A stretch of DNA of 64,000 bases from UBA4085 sp964556755. Lineage in GTDB: Bacteria > Acidobacteriota > Aminicenantia > Aminicenantales > UBA4085. The notes beneath the pieces are model-generated. The model did not search any database and was not told the DNA's origin. It was given only the letters and a program-made list of their open reading frames with translations. Positions within the stretch are counted from its first letter, which is position 1, and each line of letters begins with the position of its first letter. Position numbers and translations under genes: made by a program. Positions 26,778 to 35,731 of the stretch are shown one piece after another. Location: the NCBI GenBank assembly GCA_964556755.1, contig CAZKXI010000006.1, positions 90,206 through 154,205 of the forward strand. The letters run 5' to 3'.

Positions 26778-27926
26778 ATGATGCGCAAGATCCTCATCCT
26801 CGCCCTGGGCGCCGCGTTGGCCGTCGCGGCCGGCCTGGAGTTCCACGCCATCCGAACGCTTCCGGAGCCGCTGGTGCTCGGCCCCGGCGTGACCGGAGTT
26901 AAAAGCCTCTCGGAATACTTCCCGCCGCTCAAGGGCACGGTCAACGACTGCTCCCTCTACGTCCTCGAGGGGCAGCAGCCCGGCGGCACCTTCCTCATCC
27001 TGGGCGGCTCCCATCCCGAGGAGCCGTCCGCCCGCCTGGCCGCCTGGATCCTGGCCGAGAACGGGACCGTGAGCCAGGGCCGCTTGATCGTCGTCCCCTC
27101 GGCCAACCGCAGCGGGACCAAGGTCACCCGGCCCGGCGGCGCCTATCCCGCCAGCTACACCATCCCCACGGCCTTCGGCGGCCGGACCTTCCGCATGGGC
27201 GACCGCTGGGCCAGCCCACTGGACCAGTGGCCCGACCCCGAAGTCTTCATCCACTACCCTTCCAAGCAGAACCTGGCCTACATGGACGTCCGCAACTTCA
27301 ACCGGGCCTGGCCGGGCCGGCCCGACGGCACCCTGATCGAGAAGACCTGCCACGCCTTCATCGAGATGATCCGCAAGGAGAAGGTCGACGTCGTCATCGA
27401 CCTCCACGAGGCCGAGCTCCAGTACCCCGTCATCAGCACGATCGTGGCCCACCAGAAGGGCGCCGACCTGGCGGCCATGGCGGCCATGGTTATCTCGGGC
27501 GAGGAGTTCAAGATCGGCGTCGAGTACTCGCCCAAGGCGCTGCGCGGGCTGTCGCACCGCGAGATTGGGGACGCCACGGACGCGGTCTCCCTGCTTCTCG
27601 AGACGCCCGAGCCTTTCCTGGATGCCACCCGCGGCCGGACCGACGCCAAGCTCCTGCTGACGGGCCAGGACGAGTTCGTGGTCCGGGCCGGCAAGCGAGG
27701 CCTGCTGTTCGAAAAGATCGACGAAAAGGGCTGGCCCATCGACGTCCGGGTCGGGCGCCAGACCTCGACCATCCTGACGCTCATGGACCTCTGGTCGCAG
27801 GACCACCCCGACCGGGCCGTCCTGGTCGCGGACGTGCCCCGCTACGCCGAGATCATCGCCAAGGGCACGGGAGCTTTCCTCAAGGACCCCCAAGCGGCCG
27901 ATCCCGCCCGCGTCCGGTACGAATAG
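26778..27926 (+). CDS. Exported M14-like (succinylglutamate desuccinylase/aspartoacylase-type) hydrolase
   Basis: A 382-residue protein with an N-terminal signal or anchor (MMRKILILALGAALAVAAG). Zinc-site candidates are GGSHPEEPSARLAAW (His and Glu) and VVIDLHEAELQYPV (His), with SLLLETPEPF as a possible catalytic Glu region. The M14 family covers carboxypeptidases and deacylases. Co-transcription with a permease and a tiny membrane protein suggests that it trims an extracellular substrate that is then imported. The specificity is not known. Confidence 0.75.
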   Translation: MMRKILILALGAALAVAAGLEFHAIRTLPEPLVLGPGVTGVKSLSEYFPPLKGTVNDCSLYVLEGQQPGGTFLILGGSHPEEPSARLAAWILAENGTVSQGRLIVVPSANRSGTKVTRPGGAYPASYTIPTAFGGRTFRMGDRWASPLDQWPDPEVFIHYPSKQNLAYMDVRNFNRAWPGRPDGTLIEKTCHAFIEMIRKEKVDVVIDLHEAELQYPVISTIVAHQKGADLAAMAAMVISGEEFKIGVEYSPKALRGLSHREIGDATDAVSLLLETPEPFLDATRGRTDAKLLLTGQDEFVVRAGKRGLLFEKIDEKGWPIDVRVGRQTSTILTLMDLWSQDHPDRAVLVADVPRYAEIIAKGTGAFLKDPQAADPARVRYE

Positions 27927-27948
27927 GTCCGCGCCTCCCGGGCCGGGG

Positions 27949-28602
27949 TCAATAGCGCCAGCCCAGGAAGGCCCGGGCCACGATGTTCATGACGATCGGC
28001 ACGGCCCAGATGAGAGCGGTCGCCCGGACCCTGGCGGATCGGGTCTTGCGGCTCAGGACGAAGATGATGGCGGCGAAGAACTCGAAGTAGCCGAAGACGA
28101 AGATCAGCCAGATTCCGCCCCAGGAGCGGTTCCAAAAGGGGTATTCCCAGACCAGATGGCCGCCCAGGTTGAGCAGGACCTCGATGAAGACGCAGAAGGC
28201 CGAATAGCCGACGGCCCAGAACCATCGATTCGGCAGGCCCAAGACCCTCTTCTTCGGATCGTCGTCGAGGGAGTGGTAGTAGACCAGCCCGCACAGGGCG
28301 AACATGAACATGATCTCGATGTTCCAGCCGACCATGGTCCGCAGGGCCGTATCGCCGGGAGCCGTCCAGAAGGCCGAGCGCCCGGTCAGGACGAGCACCC
28401 AGCCGTTCCAGGTCTCGTTGAAGAAGTCCATCCCGAAGAGCGTCAGCCCGGCCAGCACCGCGTCCCAGTTTCCGGACCGGCGGGCCTCCTTGGTCTCGCG
28501 GGCATAGACATAGAAGACGATGGCCAGAAGAGGGATGGCGTACCATTTGATCATGGTCCAGTCCCACAAGCCCGACAGGGCGGCCACGGAAGCTTGGGTC
28601 AT
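27949..28602 (-). CDS. Integral membrane protein of unknown function
   Basis: A 217-residue, aromatic-rich protein with about six helices: KWYAIPLLAIVFYVYA, WDAVLAGLTLFGMDFFNETWNGW, IEIMFMFALCGLVYYHSL, FWAVGYSAFCVFIEVLLNL, GGIWLIFVFGYFEFFAAIIFVL and ALIWAVPIVMNIVARAFLG. Conserved-looking polar residues within helices (FFNETWNGW, VFIEVLLN) hint at a functional core. I do not recognise the family. SD GGGGAGG precedes the ATG. It converges with the M14-like gene. Confidence 0.75.
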   Translation of the reverse strand: MTQASVAALSGLWDWTMIKWYAIPLLAIVFYVYARETKEARRSGNWDAVLAGLTLFGMDFFNETWNGWVLVLTGRSAFWTAPGDTALRTMVGWNIEIMFMFALCGLVYYHSLDDDPKKRVLGLPNRWFWAVGYSAFCVFIEVLLNLGGHLVWEYPFWNRSWGGIWLIFVFGYFEFFAAIIFVLSRKTRSARVRATALIWAVPIVMNIVARAFLGWRY

Positions 28603-28713
28603 GGCGATCCTCCCCGAGTCTCGAAGATGGCCTCACTCTAGCGGCTCGACGGCGGGAGTGTCAAGGGAGACGGAGGGGGGACGGCGGATCGGCCGGGACG
28701 CTTGCGGCCCGGT

Positions 28714-28743
28714 TTGACTTGCCGCGGATGCGGGCGGTATAGT
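28714..28743 (+). promoter_or_regulatory. Sigma-70 promoter of the CAP-protein gene
   Basis: TTGACT at 28714-28719, an 18-base spacer and TATAGT at 28738-28743, 24 bases before the ATG. Confidence 0.6.
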
Positions 28744-28767
28744 GGCGCCAGATCACGGGAGGGCGCC

Positions 28768-29742
28768 ATGAAGAGTCTCCGCATCCTGACGCTGGGAATC
28801 CTGTTCGCCGCCTTTGCCGCCGTCCTGCCGCGGGCCGGCCAAGAGGCGCCGTTGGCCGCGGCCGAGAAGTCTCTGGCCGACCAGATCAACAAGCTCCGCA
28901 CCGACGCCGGCCTGCCGGCCGTGGAGATCTCGACCTCGCTGACCCACGTCGCCCGGGCCCACGTCGCGGATCTCAACGGCAACCATCCCGACACCGGCGA
29001 GGACGGCCGCGGCGAGGATTGCAATCTGCACAGCTGGTCCAACCGCGGCGCCTGGACGGCCGTCTGCTACACCGACGACCACGAGTACCAGGCTCTGATG
29101 CACTCCAAGCCGCGGGAGCTGACGGCCTACACCGCCAACGGCTACGAGATCGCCTCGTTCTACAGCGGCGGCATGACCCCCGAGACGGCCGTGGCCTCCT
29201 GGACCGGCAGCCCCGACCACTTGGCCGTCATCGTCAGCACGGGCATCTGGGAGCCCCACCCCTGGAAGGCCATGGGCGTCGGCATCTCGGGCAGCTACGC
29301 CTGCGTCTGGTTCGGCGAGATCGCCGACCCGGCCGGTTCCTTGGCGGCGGCGCCCGCGACTCAGGTCACCGTCCAGGACTACCCCGACGTCCACGGCTAC
29401 GCCGGAGGCCTGGCCCTCGACATCATCGACGCCACCCTCTCGGGATCGCAGCCCCTCAAGCTCGTCCTGAGCAAGACGGGCCGCGATACGGCCGACCTGA
29501 CGCGCTGCCGCTACAGCATCCAGCAGAGGACGGCCCAGGGAGGGTGGAAGTACATCTTCCACAGCCACCGGGGCTTCTTCCAGGACCTGAGCCTGGCCCC
29601 CGGCGAATCCCGCCGGTGGAGCTGGGACCGGCGGGTGGACGAGGGCCAGGCGGCGCCCGTCCCCGGCAAGTACCGGATCAAGTTCAAGGCGCCCGCCTTC
29701 ACCTCCGACCTCATCTTCCGCGAGTTCGAGATCCTGCGCTGA
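28768..29742 (+). CDS. Secreted CAP/SCP-domain protein with C-terminal Ig-like domain
   Basis: A 324-residue protein with a signal peptide (MKSLRILTLGILFAAFAAVLP). Residues ~30-195 form a CAP (SCP/PR-1) domain: LADQINKLRTDAGLPAVEIS, HVARAHVADLNGN, CNLHSWSNRGAW, TAVASWTGSPDHLAVIVS and WKAMGVGISGSYACVWFGE. A beta-rich C-terminal domain follows (SIQQRTAQGGWKYIF, LAPGESRRWSWDRRV, PGKYRIKFKAPAF), which resembles the C-terminus of the neighbouring propeller protein. CAP proteins are exported and have varied roles. SD GGGAGG precedes the ATG. Confidence 0.88.
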   Translation: MKSLRILTLGILFAAFAAVLPRAGQEAPLAAAEKSLADQINKLRTDAGLPAVEISTSLTHVARAHVADLNGNHPDTGEDGRGEDCNLHSWSNRGAWTAVCYTDDHEYQALMHSKPRELTAYTANGYEIASFYSGGMTPETAVASWTGSPDHLAVIVSTGIWEPHPWKAMGVGISGSYACVWFGEIADPAGSLAAAPATQVTVQDYPDVHGYAGGLALDIIDATLSGSQPLKLVLSKTGRDTADLTRCRYSIQQRTAQGGWKYIFHSHRGFFQDLSLAPGESRRWSWDRRVDEGQAAPVPGKYRIKFKAPAFTSDLIFREFEILR

Positions 29743-29760
29743 GGCCGGGGCGTCCGGCCC

Positions 29761-31569
29761 TCAGCCGCGCTGCTTGATCTCGAACTCCTGGCTCAGCTCG
29801 GGCGGAGTCTGGCCCGGGAGCTTGACGGTCAGCTTGTACCGGCCCACGCCGGCCTGGCTGAAGCCCCTCGTGTCGAAGCGGTTCCAGGACCACTCGTAGG
29901 CCTGCCCGGCGGCGATCGTCCCGGGATGGAAGCCCCGGGTCCCGGAATCGTAGAAGCTGTGCCAGCCGTCCTCCCTCTGGATGGCGACGGAGTAGGACGC
30001 CCCGCTGATCGTGATGCTGTGGGTGTTGTGGTTGATCAGCTTGAAGGTCGCGTCCATCACGTTGAGGTAGGTAGCCTTCAAATCCAGGCTGAAGCCGCCC
30101 TGCGTGTCGGGCGTATCGGTCGCGGTGACGGGCCCGCTCGGCTGCCGGATGAGGAAGCGGACGGCGGGCTGCTTGTCGCCGAGGCGGAAGACAAGCCGGT
30201 AGTAGCCCGGCTCCACCTGGCGGCCATTGTCGTTCTTCTGGTTCCAGGTCAGGGTCAGCATCTCGCCGTAGTCCAGGCTCTGGTTATCGGCCCGCGAGCG
30301 CGGAGTCAGGGACTTCGTATAGACCGTTCTCAGGGAGACGCCCTCGTCCGCCGTGGCGACCTCCTTGCGGACCTCCCAGGCGGCTCCGGTCAAGGGCATG
30401 GCCACCGAGGTCGCCTGGCTCAGCCGGGTGACGCCGGCGAAGACGTCCTGGCCGCTGTCGTATTCCAGCTGGGACAGGCCCAGATCCAGCTCCACCCCGG
30501 CGGTCGTATTGCGCATCAGGACCGTGCCCCTGTCGCCGGCGATGAAGCCGAAGTCCTTGTCCAGCATCCAGATGGCGTTCAGCCGGTCCGAGACCGGCCG
30601 GTAGGTCTTGGCCTCCGGCCCGGGCTGCAGGCGGATGACCGACCCGCCATCCCCGGCGAACCAGCCGTCGTTCTTGCCGAAGAGCCACAGGCCGCGCAGG
30701 GAGCCGTCATTGAGGTTGAAGGCGTACTGGCGGATCCCGGCCTTCTGGTAGGTCGCGTTGTTCGGCGAGAAGGTGTAGACCGTCTTGCCGGAAAGGTAAT
30801 GGGCTTTCCCCCCGGGGACGGTGAAGAGACGGCTGCCCGGGGAGGTCGCGATGCCGTCCAGGACCGGGGAGTTATAGAAAGCCTTGGCCGGGTGGACCTT
30901 CAGGTCCAGGTTGACGTAGACGCTGTCGGTCCGCGGCGGATCCAGATGGGTCTTGTAGCTGCAGGCGATGAGGTAGACGCTCCTCTCGGGATCGGCCGCG
31001 ATGTCGCTGACGCGGCTCAGCCGGCTCTGGGTGACGCCGCTGGTGGACCAGATCTCGGAGGACTTGTCGGCCCAGGTCCGGCCGTCCCAGCGGTAGAGAT
31101 GCCCCTCCTCGCCCGCGGCCAGGCCGTCCTGAAGGCCGAGGAAGTCGATGGCCGTGAGCTTGGTCCCCCGGATCCCTTCCTCGGTGAACAGCTTCCAGGA
31201 GCGCCCGTCGAAGCGGTAGAGGCGGCCGTAATTATTGGACGTGTTGTAGCCCACGGCCCAGCCGTTCTCGGCCGTGAACATGTGGATGTCCATCAGCCTG
31301 ACCCCGTCGGGCAGCTCCACCTTGAAGGGCGTGAACGTCTTCCCGTCCCACTTCAGGATGGTGCCGTTGTCGCCGGCGAACCAGACCGATTTCTTGGACG
31401 AGGCGTGGACGGCGTTGAGGTTGTCCACAGTCGGCCGGCTGTCCATCTTGATCCAAGGCTGGTCCTGGCTTGCGGCCTGCCCGGCGGAGACCGGGGCGGC
31501 CGGCGGGGCGGCCGCGATCAAGACGGCGGCGCAGACGATCACCAGCAGGGAAAGCGTGGTCCTTCTCAT
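29761..31569 (-). CDS. Secreted beta-propeller protein with C-terminal Ig-like/BsuPI-like domains
   Basis: A 602-residue protein. The signal peptide (MRRTTLSLLVIVCAAVLIAAAPP) is followed by Ycf48-like propeller repeats such as VWFAGDNGTILKWDGKTFTPF, GWAVGYNTSNNYGRLYRFDG, DGLAAGEEGHLYRWDGRTW, GWFAGDGGSVIRL and FIAGDRGTVLMRN. The C-terminal ~230 residues are beta-rich with two Ig-like units; the last ends YEWSWNRFDTRGFSQAGVGR. This end resembles that of the convergent CAP protein. A structural or adhesion role at the cell surface is a guess. SD GAGGAGGG precedes the ATG. Confidence 0.78.
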   Translation of the reverse strand: MRRTTLSLLVIVCAAVLIAAAPPAAPVSAGQAASQDQPWIKMDSRPTVDNLNAVHASSKKSVWFAGDNGTILKWDGKTFTPFKVELPDGVRLMDIHMFTAENGWAVGYNTSNNYGRLYRFDGRSWKLFTEEGIRGTKLTAIDFLGLQDGLAAGEEGHLYRWDGRTWADKSSEIWSTSGVTQSRLSRVSDIAADPERSVYLIACSYKTHLDPPRTDSVYVNLDLKVHPAKAFYNSPVLDGIATSPGSRLFTVPGGKAHYLSGKTVYTFSPNNATYQKAGIRQYAFNLNDGSLRGLWLFGKNDGWFAGDGGSVIRLQPGPEAKTYRPVSDRLNAIWMLDKDFGFIAGDRGTVLMRNTTAGVELDLGLSQLEYDSGQDVFAGVTRLSQATSVAMPLTGAAWEVRKEVATADEGVSLRTVYTKSLTPRSRADNQSLDYGEMLTLTWNQKNDNGRQVEPGYYRLVFRLGDKQPAVRFLIRQPSGPVTATDTPDTQGGFSLDLKATYLNVMDATFKLINHNTHSITISGASYSVAIQREDGWHSFYDSGTRGFHPGTIAAGQAYEWSWNRFDTRGFSQAGVGRYKLTVKLPGQTPPELSQEFEIKQRG

Positions 31570-31701
31570 CGTGATCCCTCCTCGAGGCTCCCCGCGGGGG
31601 AATCCTCCCGATGAGCCCCGTATACCACAGGCCTCATCGGGAGGTCAATCGAGCCGGCCGCCGACGGCGCCGGAGGCGGAGACGAGGAGAGGGGCGGAGC
31701 G

Positions 31702-32397
31702 TCAGGACCGGAAGCGGTAGCCGACGCCGTAGACCGTCAGGATGTGGCGGGGCGAAGCCGGGTCGTCCTCGATCTTCTGCCGCAGCTTGGCGATGTGCTG
31801 GTCGAGGGTCCGGGTCGTGCCCTCGTAGCGGACGCCCCAGATCTCGTCCAGGAGGGTGAAGCGCTCGACCACCTCCCCGTCGTGGCGGAGGAAGAAGCGC
31901 AGCAGCTCGATCTCGCGCGGCGTCACGGCGAAGACCCGGCCGGCCTTGGACCCCGCCAGCGTCTTGGGGTCCACCCGGACGTCGCCGAACGCGATCGGGG
32001 CGAGGTCCTTGGCCCCGGCGGCCCGGGCCGAAGCCCGTCGCAGGGCCGCCCGGACCCGGGCCAGCAGCTCGGCCACGCCGAACGGCTTGACGATGTAGTC
32101 GTCCGCGCCCATCTCCAGCCCGACCACCTTGTCCACCTCCTGGCCTTTGGCGGTCAGCATGAGGATGGGCGTCAGGGGGTCCGAGCGCCGGATCTCGCGG
32201 CAGACGTCCAGGCCGCTTCTCTCCGGGATCATGATATCGAGCAGGATGAGCGAAGGGCGCTCGGCCTTGTAGGCGGCCAGGGCCGCCCGTCCGTCGCGGG
32301 CCGCGGCCGCGGCGAATCCCTCCCCTTCCAGCAGATCGACCAGCCCGGTCAGGATGGCGGGATCGTCCTCGACCACCAGGATCCTCTCGCGGCTCAT
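31702..32397 (-). CDS. OmpR/PhoB-family response regulator
   Basis: A 231-residue two-component regulator. The receiver carries acidic residues VVEDD, phospho-acceptor Asp in LILLDIMIPERSG, Thr in ILMLTAKG and Lys in YIVKPFG. The C-terminal winged helix (FAVTPREIELLRFFLRHDGEV, YEGTTRTLDQHIAKLRQKIE, ILTVYGVGYRF) binds DNA. The ATG overlaps the kinase stop by four bases (ATGA), so the pair is translated together. Its target genes are unknown. Confidence 0.95.
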   Translation of the reverse strand: MSRERILVVEDDPAILTGLVDLLEGEGFAAAAARDGRAALAAYKAERPSLILLDIMIPERSGLDVCREIRRSDPLTPILMLTAKGQEVDKVVGLEMGADDYIVKPFGVAELLARVRAALRRASARAAGAKDLAPIAFGDVRVDPKTLAGSKAGRVFAVTPREIELLRFFLRHDGEVVERFTLLDEIWGVRYEGTTRTLDQHIAKLRQKIEDDPASPRHILTVYGVGYRFRS

Positions 32398-34331
32398 GAG
32401 AGGCCGGCCTCCGGCAGGATGATGCGGAAGAGGCTGCCGCCCCCCGCCCGCGGCAGGCAGACGACATCGCCCCCCAGATCGCGCAGGAGGCGCCGGGCGA
32501 TGGTCAAGCCCAAACCCGAGCCGCGAACGGGCGCGGTCAGGGCCCGGTCGACGCGGTAGAACTCCTTGAAGATCCTCTCCCGCTCGGCGGCCGGGACGCC
32601 GGGGCCCCGGTCGAGGACTTCGACGAAGATCCTCCCGGATTCGCGGCGCGCCTCGACCTCGATGCTCTTGACGGCGCCGGCGTACTTCTCGGCGTTGGAC
32701 AGCAGGTTGAGGATGGCCTGCTTGACCGCCTCCTCGTCGGCCTCGACGAAGGCGCCGCCCGTCGCGTCGCGGAAGGCGACCTGGAAGCCGGCCGGCTCCA
32801 GCCGGGTCCGCTCGCTCTCGACGACCGCCCCGGCCAGGATGCCGAGGTCGAACCGCCGCCGGTCGTAGGTCCGGCGGCCCTTCTCCATGCGGGAGAAGTC
32901 CAGGACGTTGTTGATCAGGCGGGTCAGGCGCTCGGTCTCGGCCGCCATCAGACCGAGATAGCTCTTCTGCTTTGCGGGATCGGGCTGGCGGCCGTCCTTG
33001 AGCATCTCGGAGAACATCCGGATGGAGGTCAGCGGCGTCTTCAGCTCGTGCGAGACGTTGGCGACGAAGGTGGTCTTTTGTCGGGCCAGGGCCATCTCGC
33101 TGCGCACGGTCGAGAGCACGAGGCTTCCGCCGGCCGCGATGAGGGAGGCCAGGGCCAAGACCACGGCGATGGTCAGCCAGCGGGTCGTCCGGGCCCGCGA
33201 AGCCAGGGCCCCCGGGTCCGCGGGGTAGGCGGCCGCCTCCCAGCGGGGGAGCAGCTCGCTGATCTCGCGTGCCGCCGCCGGCCTCCGCCAGTCCCTCTCC
33301 GCCTCCCCCGCCGGCTGGAGCAGCGGCCGGCCGTTCTCGTCCAGGACGGTCAGGATGCGGGCCGGCGAGTCGACGTCCGGAAGGCCCCTCAGAAGGTCCG
33401 CCTTGGCCGCGCCGTCCTCCAGAAGGCAGCCGACGATGCGGCCCGAGTCCAGCCGCTTCCAGAACAGCCAGCCGAGCCGCTCCTCGATGAAGCGCGGGAT
33501 GAGGCCCGCTTCGCGGCCGGCCGCGATCTGGCTGAATCGGCGCGGCTCGGAGATGTAGATGGACTCGGCCCGCGGCGCCGCGGCGGCCGGAGCGGGCGCC
33601 GGGCCGGAAGGACGGACGTTTCTCGTCTCGGACTTCTGCCCCATACGGGCCGCCTCGTCGTAGACCCTCTTGCGGGCTTCGCCGCTCTGCTCGAACTCGG
33701 ACAAGGCCCGCTGCTCGGCCTGGAGATCCTCGATCCGCGACGGGACGCTCTTGCTCTCTCCGCCCTTCGGCGCTTCGGCGGCCGCCGGAGGCGCGGCCTC
33801 GGCCCGGCGCGTCGAGAGAGACAGCCCCCGGACCGGAAGGGTCGGCTCAGGCGCCTCCGTCTTGTCCTTGCCGACGGCGCCCGTGATCTGGTCCTGGTAG
33901 AGAAGGGCGGCATTCTGATAGTAAGGGATGGCCGCCGCGTCGGTGACGAAGTCCCGGTTCCAGTTGAGGAAGGCCAGGTCCTCCAAAGTCCCGTAGGAGG
34001 CCCGCGTCGGCCAGAGGATCTTCAAGTCGGCGGAGAGGAGGAACGGCACGCCGACAAGGGGAACGGCCTTCTTCCAGGCCTGAAGAGCGGCTTGCGGCGC
34101 GGCCCCGGGATCGTTTGGAACGGAGGCGGAAAGCGTCGCCTCCAGGCGGGCCAGGTTCTCCCGGATCATGGTCACGGCCAGGCCCAGCTCGGCGTCCAAG
34201 CCCTGGGCCAGGCGCTTCTCGAGGTAGGCTTCTTCCCGGCCCAGGGAGCGCAGGGACAGAAAGGCCAGGATGGCGCAGGGAACCAGCACGGCGGCGACGA
34301 AGACGAGCCGCAAGTGCCTCGAGATCTTCAT
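32394..34331 (-). CDS. Membrane sensor histidine kinase with a large extracytoplasmic sensor
   Basis: A 645-residue kinase. The first membrane helix is near residues 8-25 (FVAAVLVPCAILAFLSLRSL), followed by ~340 extracytoplasmic residues containing a low-complexity Ala/Pro/Glu insert (about residues 145-260), then the second helix (WLTIAVVLALASLIAAGGSLVLS). The H-box is FVANVSHELKTPLTSIRMF, the N-box LNLLSNAEKYAGA, and the G-boxes VLDRGPGVP and GSGLGLTIARRL. It phosphorylates the OmpR-type partner encoded with it. The stimulus is unknown. Confidence 0.93.
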   Translation of the reverse strand: MKISRHLRLVFVAAVLVPCAILAFLSLRSLGREEAYLEKRLAQGLDAELGLAVTMIRENLARLEATLSASVPNDPGAAPQAALQAWKKAVPLVGVPFLLSADLKILWPTRASYGTLEDLAFLNWNRDFVTDAAAIPYYQNAALLYQDQITGAVGKDKTEAPEPTLPVRGLSLSTRRAEAAPPAAAEAPKGGESKSVPSRIEDLQAEQRALSEFEQSGEARKRVYDEAARMGQKSETRNVRPSGPAPAPAAAAPRAESIYISEPRRFSQIAAGREAGLIPRFIEERLGWLFWKRLDSGRIVGCLLEDGAAKADLLRGLPDVDSPARILTVLDENGRPLLQPAGEAERDWRRPAAAREISELLPRWEAAAYPADPGALASRARTTRWLTIAVVLALASLIAAGGSLVLSTVRSEMALARQKTTFVANVSHELKTPLTSIRMFSEMLKDGRQPDPAKQKSYLGLMAAETERLTRLINNVLDFSRMEKGRRTYDRRRFDLGILAGAVVESERTRLEPAGFQVAFRDATGGAFVEADEEAVKQAILNLLSNAEKYAGAVKSIEVEARRESGRIFVEVLDRGPGVPAAERERIFKEFYRVDRALTAPVRGSGLGLTIARRLLRDLGGDVVCLPRAGGGSLFRIILPEAGLS

Positions 34332-34388
34332 GCTCCCTCGCGCCCTATTATAGCCTTATCGCCTCCGGCCGGGTCAAAGCCGTCTCTT

Positions 34389-34451
34389 CCGCGGCCCGCC
34401 CGGCATGACGGAGGCCCGCTCCCTGGGGAACGGGCCTCCCGCGGGCCGCGG
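34389..34451. other. Nested GC-rich hairpin between genes
   Basis: The outer stem, CCGCGGCCCGC at 34389-34399 with GCGGGCCGCGG at 34441-34451, encloses an inner nine-bp stem at 34410-34418 and 34431-34439. No U-run follows in either direction. It may act as a terminator or processing site after the DUF6569 gene. Confidence 0.5.
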
Positions 34452-34462
34452 GCGGCCACGCG

Positions 34463-35587
34463 CTATCGCCGGCTTCCCTGCGGCGCCGGCGAGAGCATCG
34501 ACAGCTCCTGGCGGATGACCCGGATTCTCGTCTCCGGCCCGTCGCCCTTCAAAGCCTCGCCGTCCTCCTCGTCCTGGGCAAAGGCGGCCAGGTGGGCCAC
34601 GGCCCGGTCCAGGACAAGCGCCTGGACGTTGACGGTCGCATCCAGACAGGTGTGCTCGAAGCCCAGGTCTAGGCCCTTCTTGATCTCATACGTCTTGGCC
34701 GCCAGGGCCTTGAGGAAGCCAGCTGCCGCCTCTTGCTTCAGGACCTCGACGCCGCGCCGCCCCTGGGCCGCCAGGGCCGAAGAGCGCAGGATCTTGGGCC
34801 ACTGCTTCTGGAAGAGGGCCGGATCGGCGAAGATGTCGGCGCTGACGATCCGGCCGCCGAGGGCGATGACCACACCGACCGTGTCCTTCATCAGCCGGGG
34901 AATGGCCGCCATGCGGCCCTCGATCGCGGCGATGGCCTTCTTGGCCTCGTCCGACTCGTAGGCGTCCTGGTAGGCGCTGGTGGGAGAGGCGGCCCCGACC
35001 CGGGCGTTCTGCTCGGCCACCTTGTCCCAGATCTCGGACTGGGCCGCGGCCCCCTTGGCCGCCGCCTTGGCCCTCAGATCGAAGGTCCCGATGTTGTTCT
35101 TGGTCGTGAAGCCCGAGGAGACGGCGGTCCAGCGGCCGTGCTCGACGCAGAAGACCGGGGCGACCAGGTTGCGGGTGCCCGGACCGAGGAGCAGGTCCGA
35201 GGCCAGGATGCGGTCCTGCTTGGCCCCGGTCAGGATCTCGCCGCCCATCAGGTAGATCGTCCGCTTCGACAGGTTGGAGATGCGGACCTGGGGGACGCGG
35301 CCGCCGTCGAGCTCGGCGATCTCGATCCAGCGGTTCTTGACGGCCTCGTCGAGCATGACCCAGTCCTTGGCCGCCGGAGCATCCACCCGGTAGATGGGGA
35401 CGATGCTCAGGCCCTGGTGGCTGACCGGCCGGCCCACTTCCAAAACCTTGATCAGGCTGGCGACGGGCCCGTCCGGACCGGCGGCCGGCGCCGGGCCGGA
35501 CGCGAAAAGCCCCATGCCCAGAGCCAGGCAGGCCAGGAGCGCCCGCCGGCCCATGCCCTTGGTTACCTTGTCCGTCTCGTTCTTCAT
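34463..35587 (-). CDS. Exported DUF6569 (ARPP-1) family protein
   Basis: A 374-residue protein with a signal peptide (ALLACLALGMGLFASGPAPAAG after a charged N-terminus). The body matches the ARPP-1 pattern: GLSIVPIYRV, DWVMLDEAVKNRWIEIAEL, VRISNLSKRTIYLMGGEILTG, AKQDRILASDLLLGPGT, VAPVFCVEHGRWTA and the QSEIWDKVAEQNARVGAASPT segment. The function of the family is not established. SD GGAGGT precedes the ATG. It is divergent from the serine hydrolase. Confidence 0.8.
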   Translation of the reverse strand: MKNETDKVTKGMGRRALLACLALGMGLFASGPAPAAGPDGPVASLIKVLEVGRPVSHQGLSIVPIYRVDAPAAKDWVMLDEAVKNRWIEIAELDGGRVPQVRISNLSKRTIYLMGGEILTGAKQDRILASDLLLGPGTRNLVAPVFCVEHGRWTAVSSGFTTKNNIGTFDLRAKAAAKGAAAQSEIWDKVAEQNARVGAASPTSAYQDAYESDEAKKAIAAIEGRMAAIPRLMKDTVGVVIALGGRIVSADIFADPALFQKQWPKILRSSALAAQGRRGVEVLKQEAAAGFLKALAAKTYEIKKGLDLGFEHTCLDATVNVQALVLDRAVAHLAAFAQDEEDGEALKGDGPETRIRVIRQELSMLSPAPQGSRR

Positions 35588-35731
35588 GGTGTTTGACCTC
35601 CGTCGGGGAAAGGATAGGGCGGACCGGGGCGGCGATTGTCACCCAAGGGCAAAACGATTGTAAAAACATCATCCCCCTGCTCTTGTTGCCGTGAGGCGGG
35701 CGGGACTAAAATAAGCCCAAGAGAGGCGCTC

